Below, piece after piece: positions 9,501 to 17,504 of a stretch of 64,000 nt of DNA. Both the position numbers and the translations under genes were made by a program. The notes under the pieces are model-generated. The model did not search any database, was not told the origin of the DNA, and saw nothing but the letters and a program-made list of their open reading frames with translations. The DNA is from AP-15 sp035570935 (GTDB lineage: Bacteria; Pseudomonadota; Alphaproteobacteria; ATCC43930; CGMCC-115725): positions 1-64,000 of the forward strand of contig DATMKU010000322.1 of the NCBI GenBank assembly GCA_035570935.1, given 5' to 3'. Within the stretch, counting starts at the first letter, position 1; every line of letters begins with the position of its first letter.

Positions 9501-10804
9501 GCGAGATCGGCCACCTCGCCGATCTGCTGCCGCTCGGCGAAGACCGGTTGAGCGGCCAATTCGCCGCCGATGTGTCGGTCGGCGGCACGGTCGCAGCACC
9601 ATCGGCGAGCGGTCAGTTGCGGCTGACGAATGCGCATTATCAGAATTTCGCGAGCGGTGCGGCGCTGACCGATCTGAAAGCTGATCTGGTGGGCGAGGGC
9701 GACCGCTTCGAGCTCGCCTCGCTGTCGGCGGGCGATGGTGCGGGCGGCTCGCTCGAGGCGCAAGGCAGCCTGGTGCTGGGCGGAGCCCTGGGGCCAACCG
9801 CGCAATTCTCCGCGAAACTCGCCAATTTCCGCGTCGCCGCGCGCGACGAGGCGTTGGCGACGGCAAGCGGCACCGTTTCGGTCAGCGGTCCGTTGGCGGC
9901 GCTCAGGGTCACGGCGCCGCTGACCATCGACCGCGCCGAAATCAACCTGCCGAACAGCCTGCCGCCGAGCGTCGTCGTCTTGAATGTAACCGAGATCAAC
10001 GGCAGAAAGCCGGCGGCCGGGCAGCAACCGCAAGCGGGGGCGCCCGCGCTTCCGGCAGCGCTCGACATCACCCTGAGGCTGTCCGGGCCGGTGCTGGTGC
10101 AGGGTCTCGGCCTCGACAGCCAGTGGGGCGGCCGGCTCAAGATTTCCGGCACCGCCGCCGCGCCCAAAATCGCCGGCAGCCTGGTCGCGAACCGCGGCAG
10201 CTACGCGCTTTTGGGCACGAGTTTCCGGCTGACCCGCGGCACGATCACATTCGACGGCACGGCTCGGATCGACCCGGCGCTCGACATCGTTGCCGAGGCG
10301 AATGCCGCCGACATTACCGCCGACGTCACGATCGGCGGCTTTGCCTCGGCGCCGAGCGTTACCCTGAGTTCGACCCCACCCTTGCCGCGCGACGAGATCC
10401 TCGCGCGTGTGCTGTTCGGCACCGGGGTGAAGCAGATGACGGCGGGGCAAGGGCTGGAATTGGCGCAAGCCGCCGCTACCCTTTCGGGCGGCGGGCCGGG
10501 TGTGCTCGACAAATTGCGCGGCGGTCTCGGGCTTGACTGGCTGCGGCTCGGTCAAGGCCCGGCGGGGGCGGCGAGCAGCATCCTCAACCCGAGCGTCGTC
10601 ACGCCGACGTCGACGAGCACGACGGCAGTCAGCGCCGGCAAATACATCGCTCCCGGGGTCTCGATCGGCGTGAGCCAGGGGGTTTCGCCGCCAACCAGCA
10701 AGGTGACGGTTGAAGTCGATCTCGGCCACCACGTGACCGTCGACACCGAAGCCGGGCAAAACAACGGAACCGGGATCGGCTTAAATTACAATTACGACTA
10801 CTGA
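6548..10804 (+). CDS. tamB: Translocation and assembly module protein TamB
   Basis: The product has 1418 residues. It is an inner-membrane anchored, periplasm-spanning protein that partners TamA. Residues 10-30 are a single hydrophobic anchor (GCVVIAAVLVVAFGLL). The long middle consists of repeated short beta-strands rich in Gly, Leu and Asp, the AsmA-like groove fold. The C-terminal 350 residues carry the TamB domain, with SLVANRGSYALLGTSF and a late DEILARVLFGTGVKQM block. The length is normal for the family. The start is the ATG that overlaps the tamA stop (TGATG), so the two genes are translationally coupled. A longer frame open upstream runs through tamA in another phase and is not used. 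Confidence 0.93.
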   Translation: MGKALRRLGLGCVVIAAVLVVAFGLLQTRPGKNLLAAVIARMASTPGSVWNIDRLGGTVPFRMTARKITLSDAAGSWLSLRDIRLDLAAADLLAGRVRVRLARAGEIDQARRPSGPSKPLAEALRVPHLPFAMTVDRLVIDRLALAPPVLGESVVATVAGSLAARGTTAHATLDVHRIDAEPGKIALNMNLSGSEPRLGLRLEASEPTGLVLDRIFGRTDRLPLALSIEGDGPVSDWRGRLTASAGPRARLDADLALAVAKETVVGLSATTDMAPLLPPGLAPLVGDHTTLALHAAFGNRVAIDRLLFATASGTVTGDAAFGGSDDAIAAHLRADLPDFSELAAITGGKPGGSAALTATLSGSERHPTVSADLSASGIRGFGSAADAVAAHLSAKPTGALDDPKTRIAILGRGHVSGLALPKGGALAARIGKRIDWSLAATAARDARSLELTKFTVTSGGLDLDAAGHLVAATGGAAGTINFAGTANGLRTGVAAADALLGEAPTIAGEIRRNEAGLLSADNLALTGAAAKLTGNARFDPASDGVNAALSIGIPRLEALRPALGIEIAGAVAGQVTAQGPLHRLKVATEIDGRHIAVGGASLERLRVAGVVADLSQPNAAIDGRFRAGGLDGRLTLAAAPIGNTGLSLGNLRLTAADSTIAGNLRIIFASGRVDGSLMGRLPDLSRWSRLAGRPLGGSLELTAGFTAAGAGQGLDLTINGTRLAAGAWAIGRLAVNARLANLWRHPTGSGRLSLSAVQSGGLDFSTATATFASQGPGRFAFQGSADGRPLSALFAGEAGLLSDGADLRLARLTGSLGGEHFALEQPLDLQQRGSGLAMSGLALRFGQGRITATGALKGEALAFSLNAANLPVAAAARLFGHPEVHGDLSLAASLGGSLRAPQGRFTLNAARLSLAISQQAKTPRLGLTVEGDWDGRAVEARGQVTGLRGDRMAFTGSVSLLLNPAPIGISVPAQGRLALSLQGSGEIGHLADLLPLGEDRLSGQFAADVSVGGTVAAPSASGQLRLTNAHYQNFASGAALTDLKADLVGEGDRFELASLSAGDGAGGSLEAQGSLVLGGALGPTAQFSAKLANFRVAARDEALATASGTVSVSGPLAALRVTAPLTIDRAEINLPNSLPPSVVVLNVTEINGRKPAAGQQPQAGAPALPAALDITLRLSGPVLVQGLGLDSQWGGRLKISGTAAAPKIAGSLVANRGSYALLGTSFRLTRGTITFDGTARIDPALDIVAEANAADITADVTIGGFASAPSVTLSSTPPLPRDEILARVLFGTGVKQMTAGQGLELAQAAATLSGGGPGVLDKLRGGLGLDWLRLGQGPAGAASSILNPSVVTPTSTSTTAVSAGKYIAPGVSIGVSQGVSPPTSKVTVEVDLGHHVTVDTEAGQNNGTGIGLNYNYDY

Positions 10805-10912
10805 GCCATCATCGCGCCGATCACACTATTGTGACCAATCAACAGTGCATCTTTGCCAGGTTTTCGCTCCTCTTTATTCTCGTAAGCGAAATTAAGCATA
10901 GGGAGAGCTGGA

Positions 10913-11782
10913 ATGGACGGCACCGAAAGCGGATTAGAAGGCTTGCTGCCGCGCACGGAGTGGACGCGGCGCGGCTTTGTCGTGACCTCGCTCGCCACTG
11001 GGTTTGCGCTCTCGGTGCAGCCGGTCTCGGCACAGACCATCCACACTGACAGCGTTGGGCTCGTCGCCGGCGAAGTCAAGGTTCCGGTCGCCGACGGCGC
11101 GATCCCGGCCTATCGCGCGATGCCGGAGAAGGGTGGCCCGTTTCCGACGGTACTCGTGATCCACGAAATCTGGGGCGTGCACGAGCACATCCAGGACCTA
11201 TGCCGGCGTCTCGCCAAGCTCGGCTATTACGCGATCGCCCCCGAATTGTTCGCCCGCGAAGGCAATGCGGCGGCGATCCCCGATGTGCAGCAGCTGATCA
11301 AGGCGATCGTCGCCAAGGTGCCGGACGACCAGGCGATGTCCGACCTCGACGCGGCGCTGGTCTACGCTAAAGGTTCCGGCAAGGCCGACACTTCCAAGCT
11401 CGCGGTCACCGGGTTTTGCTGGGGCGGTCGGATCGCCTGGCTCTATGCCGCGCATCAGCCGGCGCTGAAGGCAGCGGTCGCGTGGTACGGGGTCGACCGG
11501 CCGCACAACGCGCTGCAGCCGAACAACCCGCTCGATGTGATCCCCGACCTGAAATGCCCGGTGCTCGGGCTTTATGGCGGCGCCGACAAGAGCATTCCGC
11601 AGACGCTGATCGACCAGCGCCAAGCCGCCTGCAAGGAGGCCGGCAAGACCTGCGACGCAATCGTCTACCCGGATGCGCCGCACGGCTTCAACGCCGACTA
11701 CCGGCCGAGCTATAGCCCCGACGCCGCCAAAGCCGGCTGGGCCAAGATGCTGGCTTGGTTCAAGCAATACGGCGTCGGCTGA
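10913..11782 (+). CDS. Dienelactone hydrolase family protein, Tat-exported
   Basis: This alpha/beta hydrolase of 289 residues has the dienelactone hydrolase cysteine nucleophile: GFCWGG at 167-172 with Cys169, a likely acid Asp225 (GGADKS) and His257 (PHGF). HEIWG near residues 84-88 holds the glutamate that activates the cysteine in this family. The N terminus has TRRGFVV (Arg19-Arg20) before a hydrophobic stretch ending QPVSA, a twin-arginine signal, so the folded enzyme probably acts in the periplasm. GGGAG stands before the start. The family hydrolyses dienelactones and other small esters; the real substrate is not known. It stands alone between tamB and a convergent LLM oxidoreductase gene. 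Confidence 0.88.
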   Translation: MDGTESGLEGLLPRTEWTRRGFVVTSLATGFALSVQPVSAQTIHTDSVGLVAGEVKVPVADGAIPAYRAMPEKGGPFPTVLVIHEIWGVHEHIQDLCRRLAKLGYYAIAPELFAREGNAAAIPDVQQLIKAIVAKVPDDQAMSDLDAALVYAKGSGKADTSKLAVTGFCWGGRIAWLYAAHQPALKAAVAWYGVDRPHNALQPNNPLDVIPDLKCPVLGLYGGADKSIPQTLIDQRQAACKEAGKTCDAIVYPDAPHGFNADYRPSYSPDAAKAGWAKMLAWFKQYGVG

Positions 11783-11797
11783 CGCAAGATTCGGAGG

Positions 11798-12751
11798 CTA
11801 TATCCGCGCCAGCACCGTCTCCTTGAAGCGGCGCATTTCGGCGATCGAGGCGTCGGCCTCGGGGCGCTCGAAATCGATGTCGACGGCGCTGACGCCGAGG
11901 TCGCGCAATGCCCGAAAATCGCCGATGAGGTCGGCTGTACCGCCCGAAAAGAGACGGCGTTCGCCGTCGGAGGCTGTGCCCGGCACCGCTTCGCCGTAGC
12001 GTTTGACGCGATAGGTCAATGCGGCCCCGGACGGATCGCGCCCGGCCTCTTGGGTGAACCGGCGCAGCCGCGCGATTCCGGCGCGATAGCGCGGCAAGGT
12101 GTCGAGCAGGTGGCGGTTGTTGCTGCCGATCGGATACCACGCGTCGCCAAAACGCGCGGCGCGTCGCAACGCCGGCGCGCTTTCGCCGCCGACCCAAATC
12201 GGCGGATGCGGTTTTTGCACCGGCTTCGGCTCGAACAATACGTCGCCAAATTTGACCCAATCGCCGTGATGGTGCGACGCCGCCTCGGTCCATAGGGTGC
12301 GGAAGGCGCGGAGGTACTCGTCGGTCACCGCACCGCGCGCGGCAAAAGGTGTCACCGCGACCGCATCGAATTCGGCTTCGAGCCAGCCGGCGCCGATGCC
12401 GACGACGAGCCGGCCGCCCGACAGCACGTCGATCGTCGCCAGCATCTTGGCGGCGAGCACCGCCGGCCGGTAGGGCACGACCATGACCGCCAATACCAGC
12501 CGAATGCGCGAGGTCTTGGCGGCGATAAAGGCGGCAGCCGTCAGTTGGTCGTGGCGCCGCTGGGGCCCGTGACCAAAGAATTCGCCGCTCTCGGAATAGG
12601 GATAGCCCGGCGCCTTGAGGTTCGGCAGCAGGATGTGGTCGGTCAGGGTCAGATAGTCGTAGCCGAGGGCTTCGCCTTCCCGCGCGATCCGGATCACCGT
12701 GTCGGGGTCGGACAGCGGACCGCTGATCGGCAGGTTGAACCCTATCTGCAT
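11798..12751 (-). CDS. LLM class (luciferase-like) oxidoreductase, probably F420-dependent type
   Basis: The product, 317 residues, is a TIM-barrel flavin or F420 oxidoreductase of the bacterial luciferase superfamily. It starts MQIGFNLPISGPLSDPD and has the typical EALGYDYLTLTDHILLP, a central MLATIDVLSGGRLVVGIGAGW block and PPIWVGGESAPALRRAARFGD. This pattern fits the subfamily often labelled F420-dependent, although whether this organism makes F420 cannot be seen here. The start is chosen because GGAG lies nine bases upstream; the frame stays open for another 106 codons without a plausible start. It is divergent from the 3-hydroxyisobutyrate dehydrogenase-like gene, 105 bases away. The substrate is unknown. 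Confidence 0.82.
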   Translation of the reverse strand: MQIGFNLPISGPLSDPDTVIRIAREGEALGYDYLTLTDHILLPNLKAPGYPYSESGEFFGHGPQRRHDQLTAAAFIAAKTSRIRLVLAVMVVPYRPAVLAAKMLATIDVLSGGRLVVGIGAGWLEAEFDAVAVTPFAARGAVTDEYLRAFRTLWTEAASHHHGDWVKFGDVLFEPKPVQKPHPPIWVGGESAPALRRAARFGDAWYPIGSNNRHLLDTLPRYRAGIARLRRFTQEAGRDPSGAALTYRVKRYGEAVPGTASDGERRLFSGGTADLIGDFRALRDLGVSAVDIDFERPEADASIAEMRRFKETVLARI

Positions 12752-12856
12752 CGCTTTCTCCGGGCCGGGGTCTTGGCGCACAATAGCCGACGCGCGAAAC
12801 TCCGCGCTATTCCGCGCTTGGTTGCGGGGGAACGCGGCGATGGAGAGGGCCGTCCA

Positions 12857-13798
12857 ATGCAGCTCGGATTTATCGGCACCGGCACAATGGGGACGCCGAT
12901 CGCCGGCTGTCTGATCGACGCCGGCCACAGCCTCGCCGTCTACGACATCCGTTCCGAAGCGACGCAAGTGCTTGCCGGGCGCGGCGTCAATGCCGTCGGC
13001 AGTCCGCGCGAGGTCGCCGAAAGGAGCGAGGTCGTGTTCACCTCGCTGCCCGGCCCGGACGAGATGCAAAGGGCGGTGCTCGACTCCGAGACCGGCGTCC
13101 TAGCCGGGCTGCGCCAGGGCGGGTGCTATATCGACCTGACCACCAACGCGCCACCGGTCGCGCGCGAGGTCGCGGGGGCCTGCCGCGCCAAGGGCGTCGA
13201 CATGCTCGACGCGCCGGTCAGCGGCCGCCCGCCCGGCATGACCGTGATGGTCGGCGGCGACGAGGCCGTCTTTGCCCGCTCCCGGCCGCTGTTCGAGGCG
13301 ATCGCGCGCAACGTCTTTTATGTCGGCGCGGCGGGTGCCGGCTGCATCGCCAAGCTTGTCACCCAGTATCTTGGCTACACCAATTTCGTCGCAGCACTTG
13401 AAGGCCTGCTGATCGGCGCCAAGGCCGGCGTCGATCCCGGCATTCTGGCACAGATCGTGCCGTTCAGCGCCGGCGCCAGCCGCACCTTCGACAATATCCC
13501 GCGCTCGGTGCTGTCGGGCGCCTTTACCGCCGGCGGCACGCTCGACATCGTCGCCAAGGACCTCCATCTGGCTTGCGGTCTCGCCCGCGAGGTCGCCGCC
13601 CCGGCCAATCTCGGCCTGCTCGCCCACGACGTATTGCACCGCGCCCAGGACCAGGGCTGGGGCAAGGACGGTTTTCCGATCGCCGCCCGCATCCTCGAAG
13701 CGATGGCCGGCCACGAGCTGCGCTCAGAGATCGGGCAGCATGCGGCGAACTATCAGATAGCCGATCCGCGCCGCGCTCCCAATGAGTCGCGCGATTGA
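12857..13798 (+). CDS. NAD(P)-dependent oxidoreductase, 3-hydroxyisobutyrate dehydrogenase family
   Basis: This 313-residue beta-hydroxyacid dehydrogenase opens with the Rossmann motif GFIGTGTMGTPIAGCL. It then has the substrate loop DAPVSGRPPGMTVMVGG and the catalytic lysine block GAGCIAKLVTQYLGYTNF, followed by a helical C-terminal domain with AKDLHLA. The family oxidises 3-hydroxyisobutyrate, tartronate semialdehyde or similar acids. The sequence alone does not choose among them. The start follows a GGAGAGGG site. It is divergent from the LLM oxidoreductase gene, so the 105-base gap must hold both promoters. Confidence 0.88.
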   Translation: MQLGFIGTGTMGTPIAGCLIDAGHSLAVYDIRSEATQVLAGRGVNAVGSPREVAERSEVVFTSLPGPDEMQRAVLDSETGVLAGLRQGGCYIDLTTNAPPVAREVAGACRAKGVDMLDAPVSGRPPGMTVMVGGDEAVFARSRPLFEAIARNVFYVGAAGAGCIAKLVTQYLGYTNFVAALEGLLIGAKAGVDPGILAQIVPFSAGASRTFDNIPRSVLSGAFTAGGTLDIVAKDLHLACGLAREVAAPANLGLLAHDVLHRAQDQGWGKDGFPIAARILEAMAGHELRSEIGQHAANYQIADPRRAPNESRD

Positions 13799-14286
13799 GG
13801 CTGCGCGGAACACCAGTGTAGTTGTTGCCGTGCAGGCGTCGCCCGATTCCATGCCGCCGGGACAAATCCCGACAATCAAGATTCCTTTTTAACACCCTCT
13901 TTAGATTTAGAGCGCAACTCCTGCTTGCCTTGTAACGCTGTTCGTGCCATTATCGAGGGCCGGCAATTAACGGTATTTCGTCCGCGAAATGGATAGTTCA
14001 GCCGAGACCTCAACGGCACCTTTTGAACCTGGTCGAGAGCGGAGCTGCCCGATAGAGCAGGCAACAACCGCGTGGGCGCGTGCGAACGCCACGGCCCGGT
14101 GCTGACGCGCCGGCTTCGCTTTACCGTAGTAGAAAAGAGAACAAGGATGAATAAAGACAGCCCTGGCGGCTGTTATCCGTTGCTCGCAGCAGCGCGCAGA
14201 AAATCGGCCGGGGCAAGATACGGCCGGCCAGGCAACCCGCGATGCCTGCATCGGTTGCTCGGAATGCCCGCAGGTGTTGCTGCGTC
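13799..14286. other. Leader region of the exosortase cluster
   Basis: About 490 bases upstream of the exosortase gene contain no convincing protein gene. A 48-codon frame at 14147-14293 starts MNKDSPGGCYPLLAAARR and overlaps the exosortase start by seven bases. It has only a weak ribosome binding site and could be a leader peptide. A small perfect hairpin (ATTTCG-TCCG-CGAAAT) lies at 13975-13990. The stretch 13880-13990 is more AT-rich than its surroundings and is the likely promoter area. Confidence 0.35.
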
Positions 14287-15870
14287 ATGGTGAACCCAAC
14301 CTCACCGCCGGTCGCGGCGGTATCGGGTCTAGCCTCGTCGGCCCGCGACTGGATAGTGGCCAGCGCCGCTCTTGCCGTCGGGCTTTGCTCGTTTGCGATC
14401 ATCTTTCGCCCGGAGATCGCGACGGCGTTCGGCGTGTGGCGCAACTCGGACGCCTATAGCCATTGCTTCCTGGTTCTCCCGGTGGCGCTCTATCTCGCCT
14501 GGGATCGCCGCGCCTTGGCGAGGGCCACCCTGCTGCGCCCGGCGCCGGGGATCGCCCTGCTGGCAATCCCGGCGGCCGCGGCGTGGTTTGCGGCAGACCG
14601 GCTCGGGCTCATGGAAGGCCGGCAGCTGATGGCCTTGACCTTGTTCCAAATCATGGTCGCGGCTCTGTTAGGATCGCGTATGTGGCGTGCCTTTGCCGCG
14701 CCGCTGCTCTATCTGTTCTTCCTGGTGCCGTTTGGCGAGTTTCTTGTCCCGCCATTGCAGAATCTTGCTGTCCATTTCACCAGGGTCGGCCTCGACCTAT
14801 TCGGCATTCCAAATTTTACCAACGGGATTACCATCGAAATCCCGGAAGGGACGTTTCTCGTCCACCAGGCCTGTTCCGGCTTGAGATTTCTAATCGCGAC
14901 GATCGCGTTCTCGGTGCTCTACGCCTGCCTCATCTATACGAGCCCTGTTCGTCGCATCCTGTTCGTCGCCCTCTCATTCGCCGTCGCCGTTATCGGTAAC
15001 GACTTGCGCGTCCTTGGAATCGTCCTGATCGCCCATTTCATCGGCAACACTCAGGCAGTCGAAACCGATCATGTCCTCTGGGGGGGATTCTTCTATGTGA
15101 TTATCCTTTCGGCGCTGATCTTGATCGGGTTGCCGTTCAGGCAGGAACGACCCGCGCCGGTTCGGGCAAATCCACTTATTTCGGGCGGCACGACCGGCGC
15201 GTCGATAATTGCACTTACGGTGATGATCTTGCTCGCCACCATGCCGCGGCTCGCCGCCGATTATCTCGACGAGCTGGGGGCCGGTGCTGCGGTTGCGGCA
15301 GATATCGCGGCGCCGGCGCTGCCCGGGTGCATGACGGTTTTGCTGCCGGCGCCGCCGCCCGGTGCAACGGACGAGAACGGCTTGGGCGCGGGCGTCTTGC
15401 ATCCCATCGGCTACCGATGCGGCGGCGATCTTTTTGTTGTCACCTTACGCCGCTACTCGCCGCGAATAGGCGCGCGGCCGCTTTTCTTGTCGTTGCGGGC
15501 CGCAGAGGCGCCCCCCGACGCCGATATTATCCGGCAGACCGACGGTATCCGTGCAGGCGGCCGCCTTGACGCTCCGCTGTGGCGCGTGACCGAGTCCCAA
15601 ACAGACGGCCGTTACGCGGCGATCGCCACCGCGCTCTGGCTCGACGGCCGTCCGGCCGCGGCCGGGATCGCGGGCCGGGCGAACCAGGCCCTGAATACCC
15701 TGCGGCCTTCGCCGGTCTCCCCGGTGGTCGCCGTCATCAGCCATTCCTCGGGAGAGGGCCCGAATAATGCCCGGCGCGCTCTCGACCGCTTTCTTGACAA
15801 GACCGCGCCATTCTCAGAATTGGTCGGCGCATTCCTTTCGCAATCGCAATCCGTTCGCGGCGGGCGCTGA
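14287..15870 (+). CDS. xrtA: Exosortase A with fused EpsI-like C-terminal domain
   Basis: This 527-residue inner-membrane transpeptidase-like protein belongs to the exosortase family, which cleaves PEP-CTERM tails and moves proteins onto the cell surface or matrix. About eight membrane helices fill residues 20-300. The catalytic Cys196 is in HQACSGLRF, Arg241 in GNDLRV, and the histidine in DHVLWGGFFY (His262). Residues 330-527 form a periplasmic EpsI-like domain, recognised by LFVVTLRRYSPR and ATALWLDGRPAAA. The start at 14287 is preferred; an in-frame ATG at 14242 is possible and neither has a strong ribosome binding site. The neighbouring glycosyltransferases and amidotransferase support the exosortase A assignment. 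Confidence 0.85.
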   Translation: MVNPTSPPVAAVSGLASSARDWIVASAALAVGLCSFAIIFRPEIATAFGVWRNSDAYSHCFLVLPVALYLAWDRRALARATLLRPAPGIALLAIPAAAAWFAADRLGLMEGRQLMALTLFQIMVAALLGSRMWRAFAAPLLYLFFLVPFGEFLVPPLQNLAVHFTRVGLDLFGIPNFTNGITIEIPEGTFLVHQACSGLRFLIATIAFSVLYACLIYTSPVRRILFVALSFAVAVIGNDLRVLGIVLIAHFIGNTQAVETDHVLWGGFFYVIILSALILIGLPFRQERPAPVRANPLISGGTTGASIIALTVMILLATMPRLAADYLDELGAGAAVAADIAAPALPGCMTVLLPAPPPGATDENGLGAGVLHPIGYRCGGDLFVVTLRRYSPRIGARPLFLSLRAAEAPPDADIIRQTDGIRAGGRLDAPLWRVTESQTDGRYAAIATALWLDGRPAAAGIAGRANQALNTLRPSPVSPVVAVISHSSGEGPNNARRALDRFLDKTAPFSELVGAFLSQSQSVRGGR

Positions 15871-15872
15871 AA

Positions 15873-15893
15873 GCCGGCGCGGGGGGCGCCGGC
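15873..15893. terminator. Hairpin between convergent genes, probable terminator
   Basis: An 8-bp perfect GC stem (GCCGGCGC at 15873-15880, GCGCCGGC at 15886-15893) with a G5 loop lies in the 29-base gap between the xrtA stop and the stop of the convergent glycosyltransferase gene. It is followed by CTCATTT on the plus strand, so the T tract is poor. The position suggests it ends transcription from one or both sides. Confidence 0.5.
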
Positions 15894-15899
15894 CTCATT

Positions 15900-17249
15900 T
15901 CACGCCTCGGGGCTCCGGGCGACCGCCGTGACGAGGTCTTCGGCCGGCGCCGCGGAGCCGCCTGCTGCCACTGCCCTGAAAGCCTCGATCGCGAGCATCC
16001 ACTGGGCTATGACCTTTTGTGCGACCTCATCCCAGGATTGCGTCGAGACGTGAGCGCGAATTCGCCGCGGGTCCCAGTCGCGCGTCAACGCGGCGACCAT
16101 GCTTTCGGCCAGCGCCACTCCGTCCTCCGGATCGTCGACCAGAATTCCGGCGAAGGGCGGCACCATGCGCTCGACGTCGCCGACTTTCGTCGCCACCACC
16201 GGCCGCCCGCAGGCCATCGCCTCCAGGATCACATTGGGGCAGCCCTCGAAGTCGCTGGCGAGAACGAATGCGTCGGCGGCCGCGAGCCACAGCGCGACAT
16301 CGTCCGGGGGCTGCGCCCCGACAAACCGGACGCGTTCCGCCACGCCCAGATCCCGCGCGAGCGCCTGAAGCTCGGCGCTGTTGTCCTCTTCGGCTCCGCT
16401 GCCGCCGACGATTGCCAGGTGCGCATCAGAGCAGGTTTCGACGAGCCGCGGCAGACTGCCGATCACCCGGTGAAAGCCCTTGCGCGGCGAGAGATGGCCG
16501 ACGGAAACCAAGAGCCGCCCACCCGTCGCCAGGCCCAGACCGGTTCGTGCCGCGGTGCGATCGATCATCCGGAAGCGCTCGCTGTCGACGCCGTTTGCAA
16601 TCGTTACGACGCGATTGCCCGGAACGCCACCCTGCCGCGCGCGGTCCGCGAGGGTCTCGGCGACCGCGATCACCCGCTGCGCCCGGCGGATGGCCCAATC
16701 GCAAAGCCGCCGCAACAGCGGGTAACGCGACCACTGAACGATCGTTCCGCGAAGCGTGATGCAGACCGGACGGCGGAACCACCAGCCGAGAAGCACCGCC
16801 GCGAACCCATCGGGATAGGCAAAATGCGCATCGATCAGATCGAAATCGAAGGTCTTGCGCAACCGCGCGACATCGCGAACGGTGGCGAGGAACAAGAAAA
16901 ATCCACGAAAACTCATCAAGATTTTCGGAATATACCAGAAGCGGGGATGCCGGACGGAAAGGATCGGCATCACTTCAGGCGCTCTGGCTTGGCGACGAGC
17001 TATAAGGTGCCACGGCACGGGCGTCACCACATGGATGTCCGCCAATGCGGCAAGATGTCGAATACGCTCGAGCACAAAGGTGCCGTGCAGTGGTCGCCAC
17101 GGATTTGGAAAAACCAGAGTGAATACGAGCACGCGCAGCCGGCGAGGGGGTCGCGCCGAAGCCCCCGCAGGCGCCGGCCGCGAAGCGTCGTCTTGTTCGG
17201 TCACTGTATCCGTCTCCGCCAGAACCGTATCATACGAGTCTGATAGCAT
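15900..17249 (-). CDS. GT4-family glycosyltransferase
   Basis: The product, 449 residues, is a retaining GT-B glycosyltransferase. The N-terminal half begins LRVLVFTLVFPNPWRPLHGT and contains DLIDAHFAYPDGFAA. The linker VVTIANGVDSERF and the C-terminal donor-binding half SVGHLSPRKGFHRVIGSL, then DFEGCPNVILEAMACGRPVV with the E-x7-E motif, are typical of GT4. It transfers a sugar from a nucleotide or lipid donor, probably to a polysaccharide precursor on the cytoplasmic side of the membrane. The start at 17249 lacks a strong ribosome binding site, and a start about 37 codons later (LRVLVFT) cannot be excluded. It is divergent from the amidotransferase gene. Confidence 0.85.
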   Translation of the reverse strand: MLSDSYDTVLAETDTVTEQDDASRPAPAGASARPPRRLRVLVFTLVFPNPWRPLHGTFVLERIRHLAALADIHVVTPVPWHLIARRQARAPEVMPILSVRHPRFWYIPKILMSFRGFFLFLATVRDVARLRKTFDFDLIDAHFAYPDGFAAVLLGWWFRRPVCITLRGTIVQWSRYPLLRRLCDWAIRRAQRVIAVAETLADRARQGGVPGNRVVTIANGVDSERFRMIDRTAARTGLGLATGGRLLVSVGHLSPRKGFHRVIGSLPRLVETCSDAHLAIVGGSGAEEDNSAELQALARDLGVAERVRFVGAQPPDDVALWLAAADAFVLASDFEGCPNVILEAMACGRPVVATKVGDVERMVPPFAGILVDDPEDGVALAESMVAALTRDWDPRRIRAHVSTQSWDEVAQKVIAQWMLAIEAFRAVAAGGSAAPAEDLVTAVARSPEA

Positions 17250-17336
17250 CAGTGAAGCGACGACAGGGGTCGCGAGCGACGTCCCCCGGAGCCCGTCGGC
17301 TCAATTTTTGTCATCTCTCGGCGTGGCCTTGTCGTA

Positions 17337-17365
17337 TTGACCGCAATGCACCATCTAAGTAAAAC
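17337..17365 (+). promoter_or_regulatory. Probable sigma-70 promoter of the amidotransferase gene
   Basis: TTGACC at 17337-17342 and TAAAAC at 17360-17365 are separated by exactly 17 bases, in the AT-rich gap between divergent genes. Transcription from here would leave a leader of about 130 bases before the gene at 17505. The match is five of six at -35 and four of six at -10. Confidence 0.5.
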
Positions 17366-17504
17366 TGTTACAGCTGTCTTACATAACATGTATATCACAT
17401 TATTACTAAGACATGGTGAAGCAATCGCAAACCTCGGATCGCTCGGGGCAGCACTCGATGCTGTTGCCGCGGGCCGTTGGCGCCTGATGCGGGCGTGAGC
17501 GAAC

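Noticed and set aside
13852..13895. CGGGA/TCCCG hairpin followed by a distant T run
   Set aside because: The stem is only five base pairs and the T run is about 18 bases away, so it is not a standard terminator.
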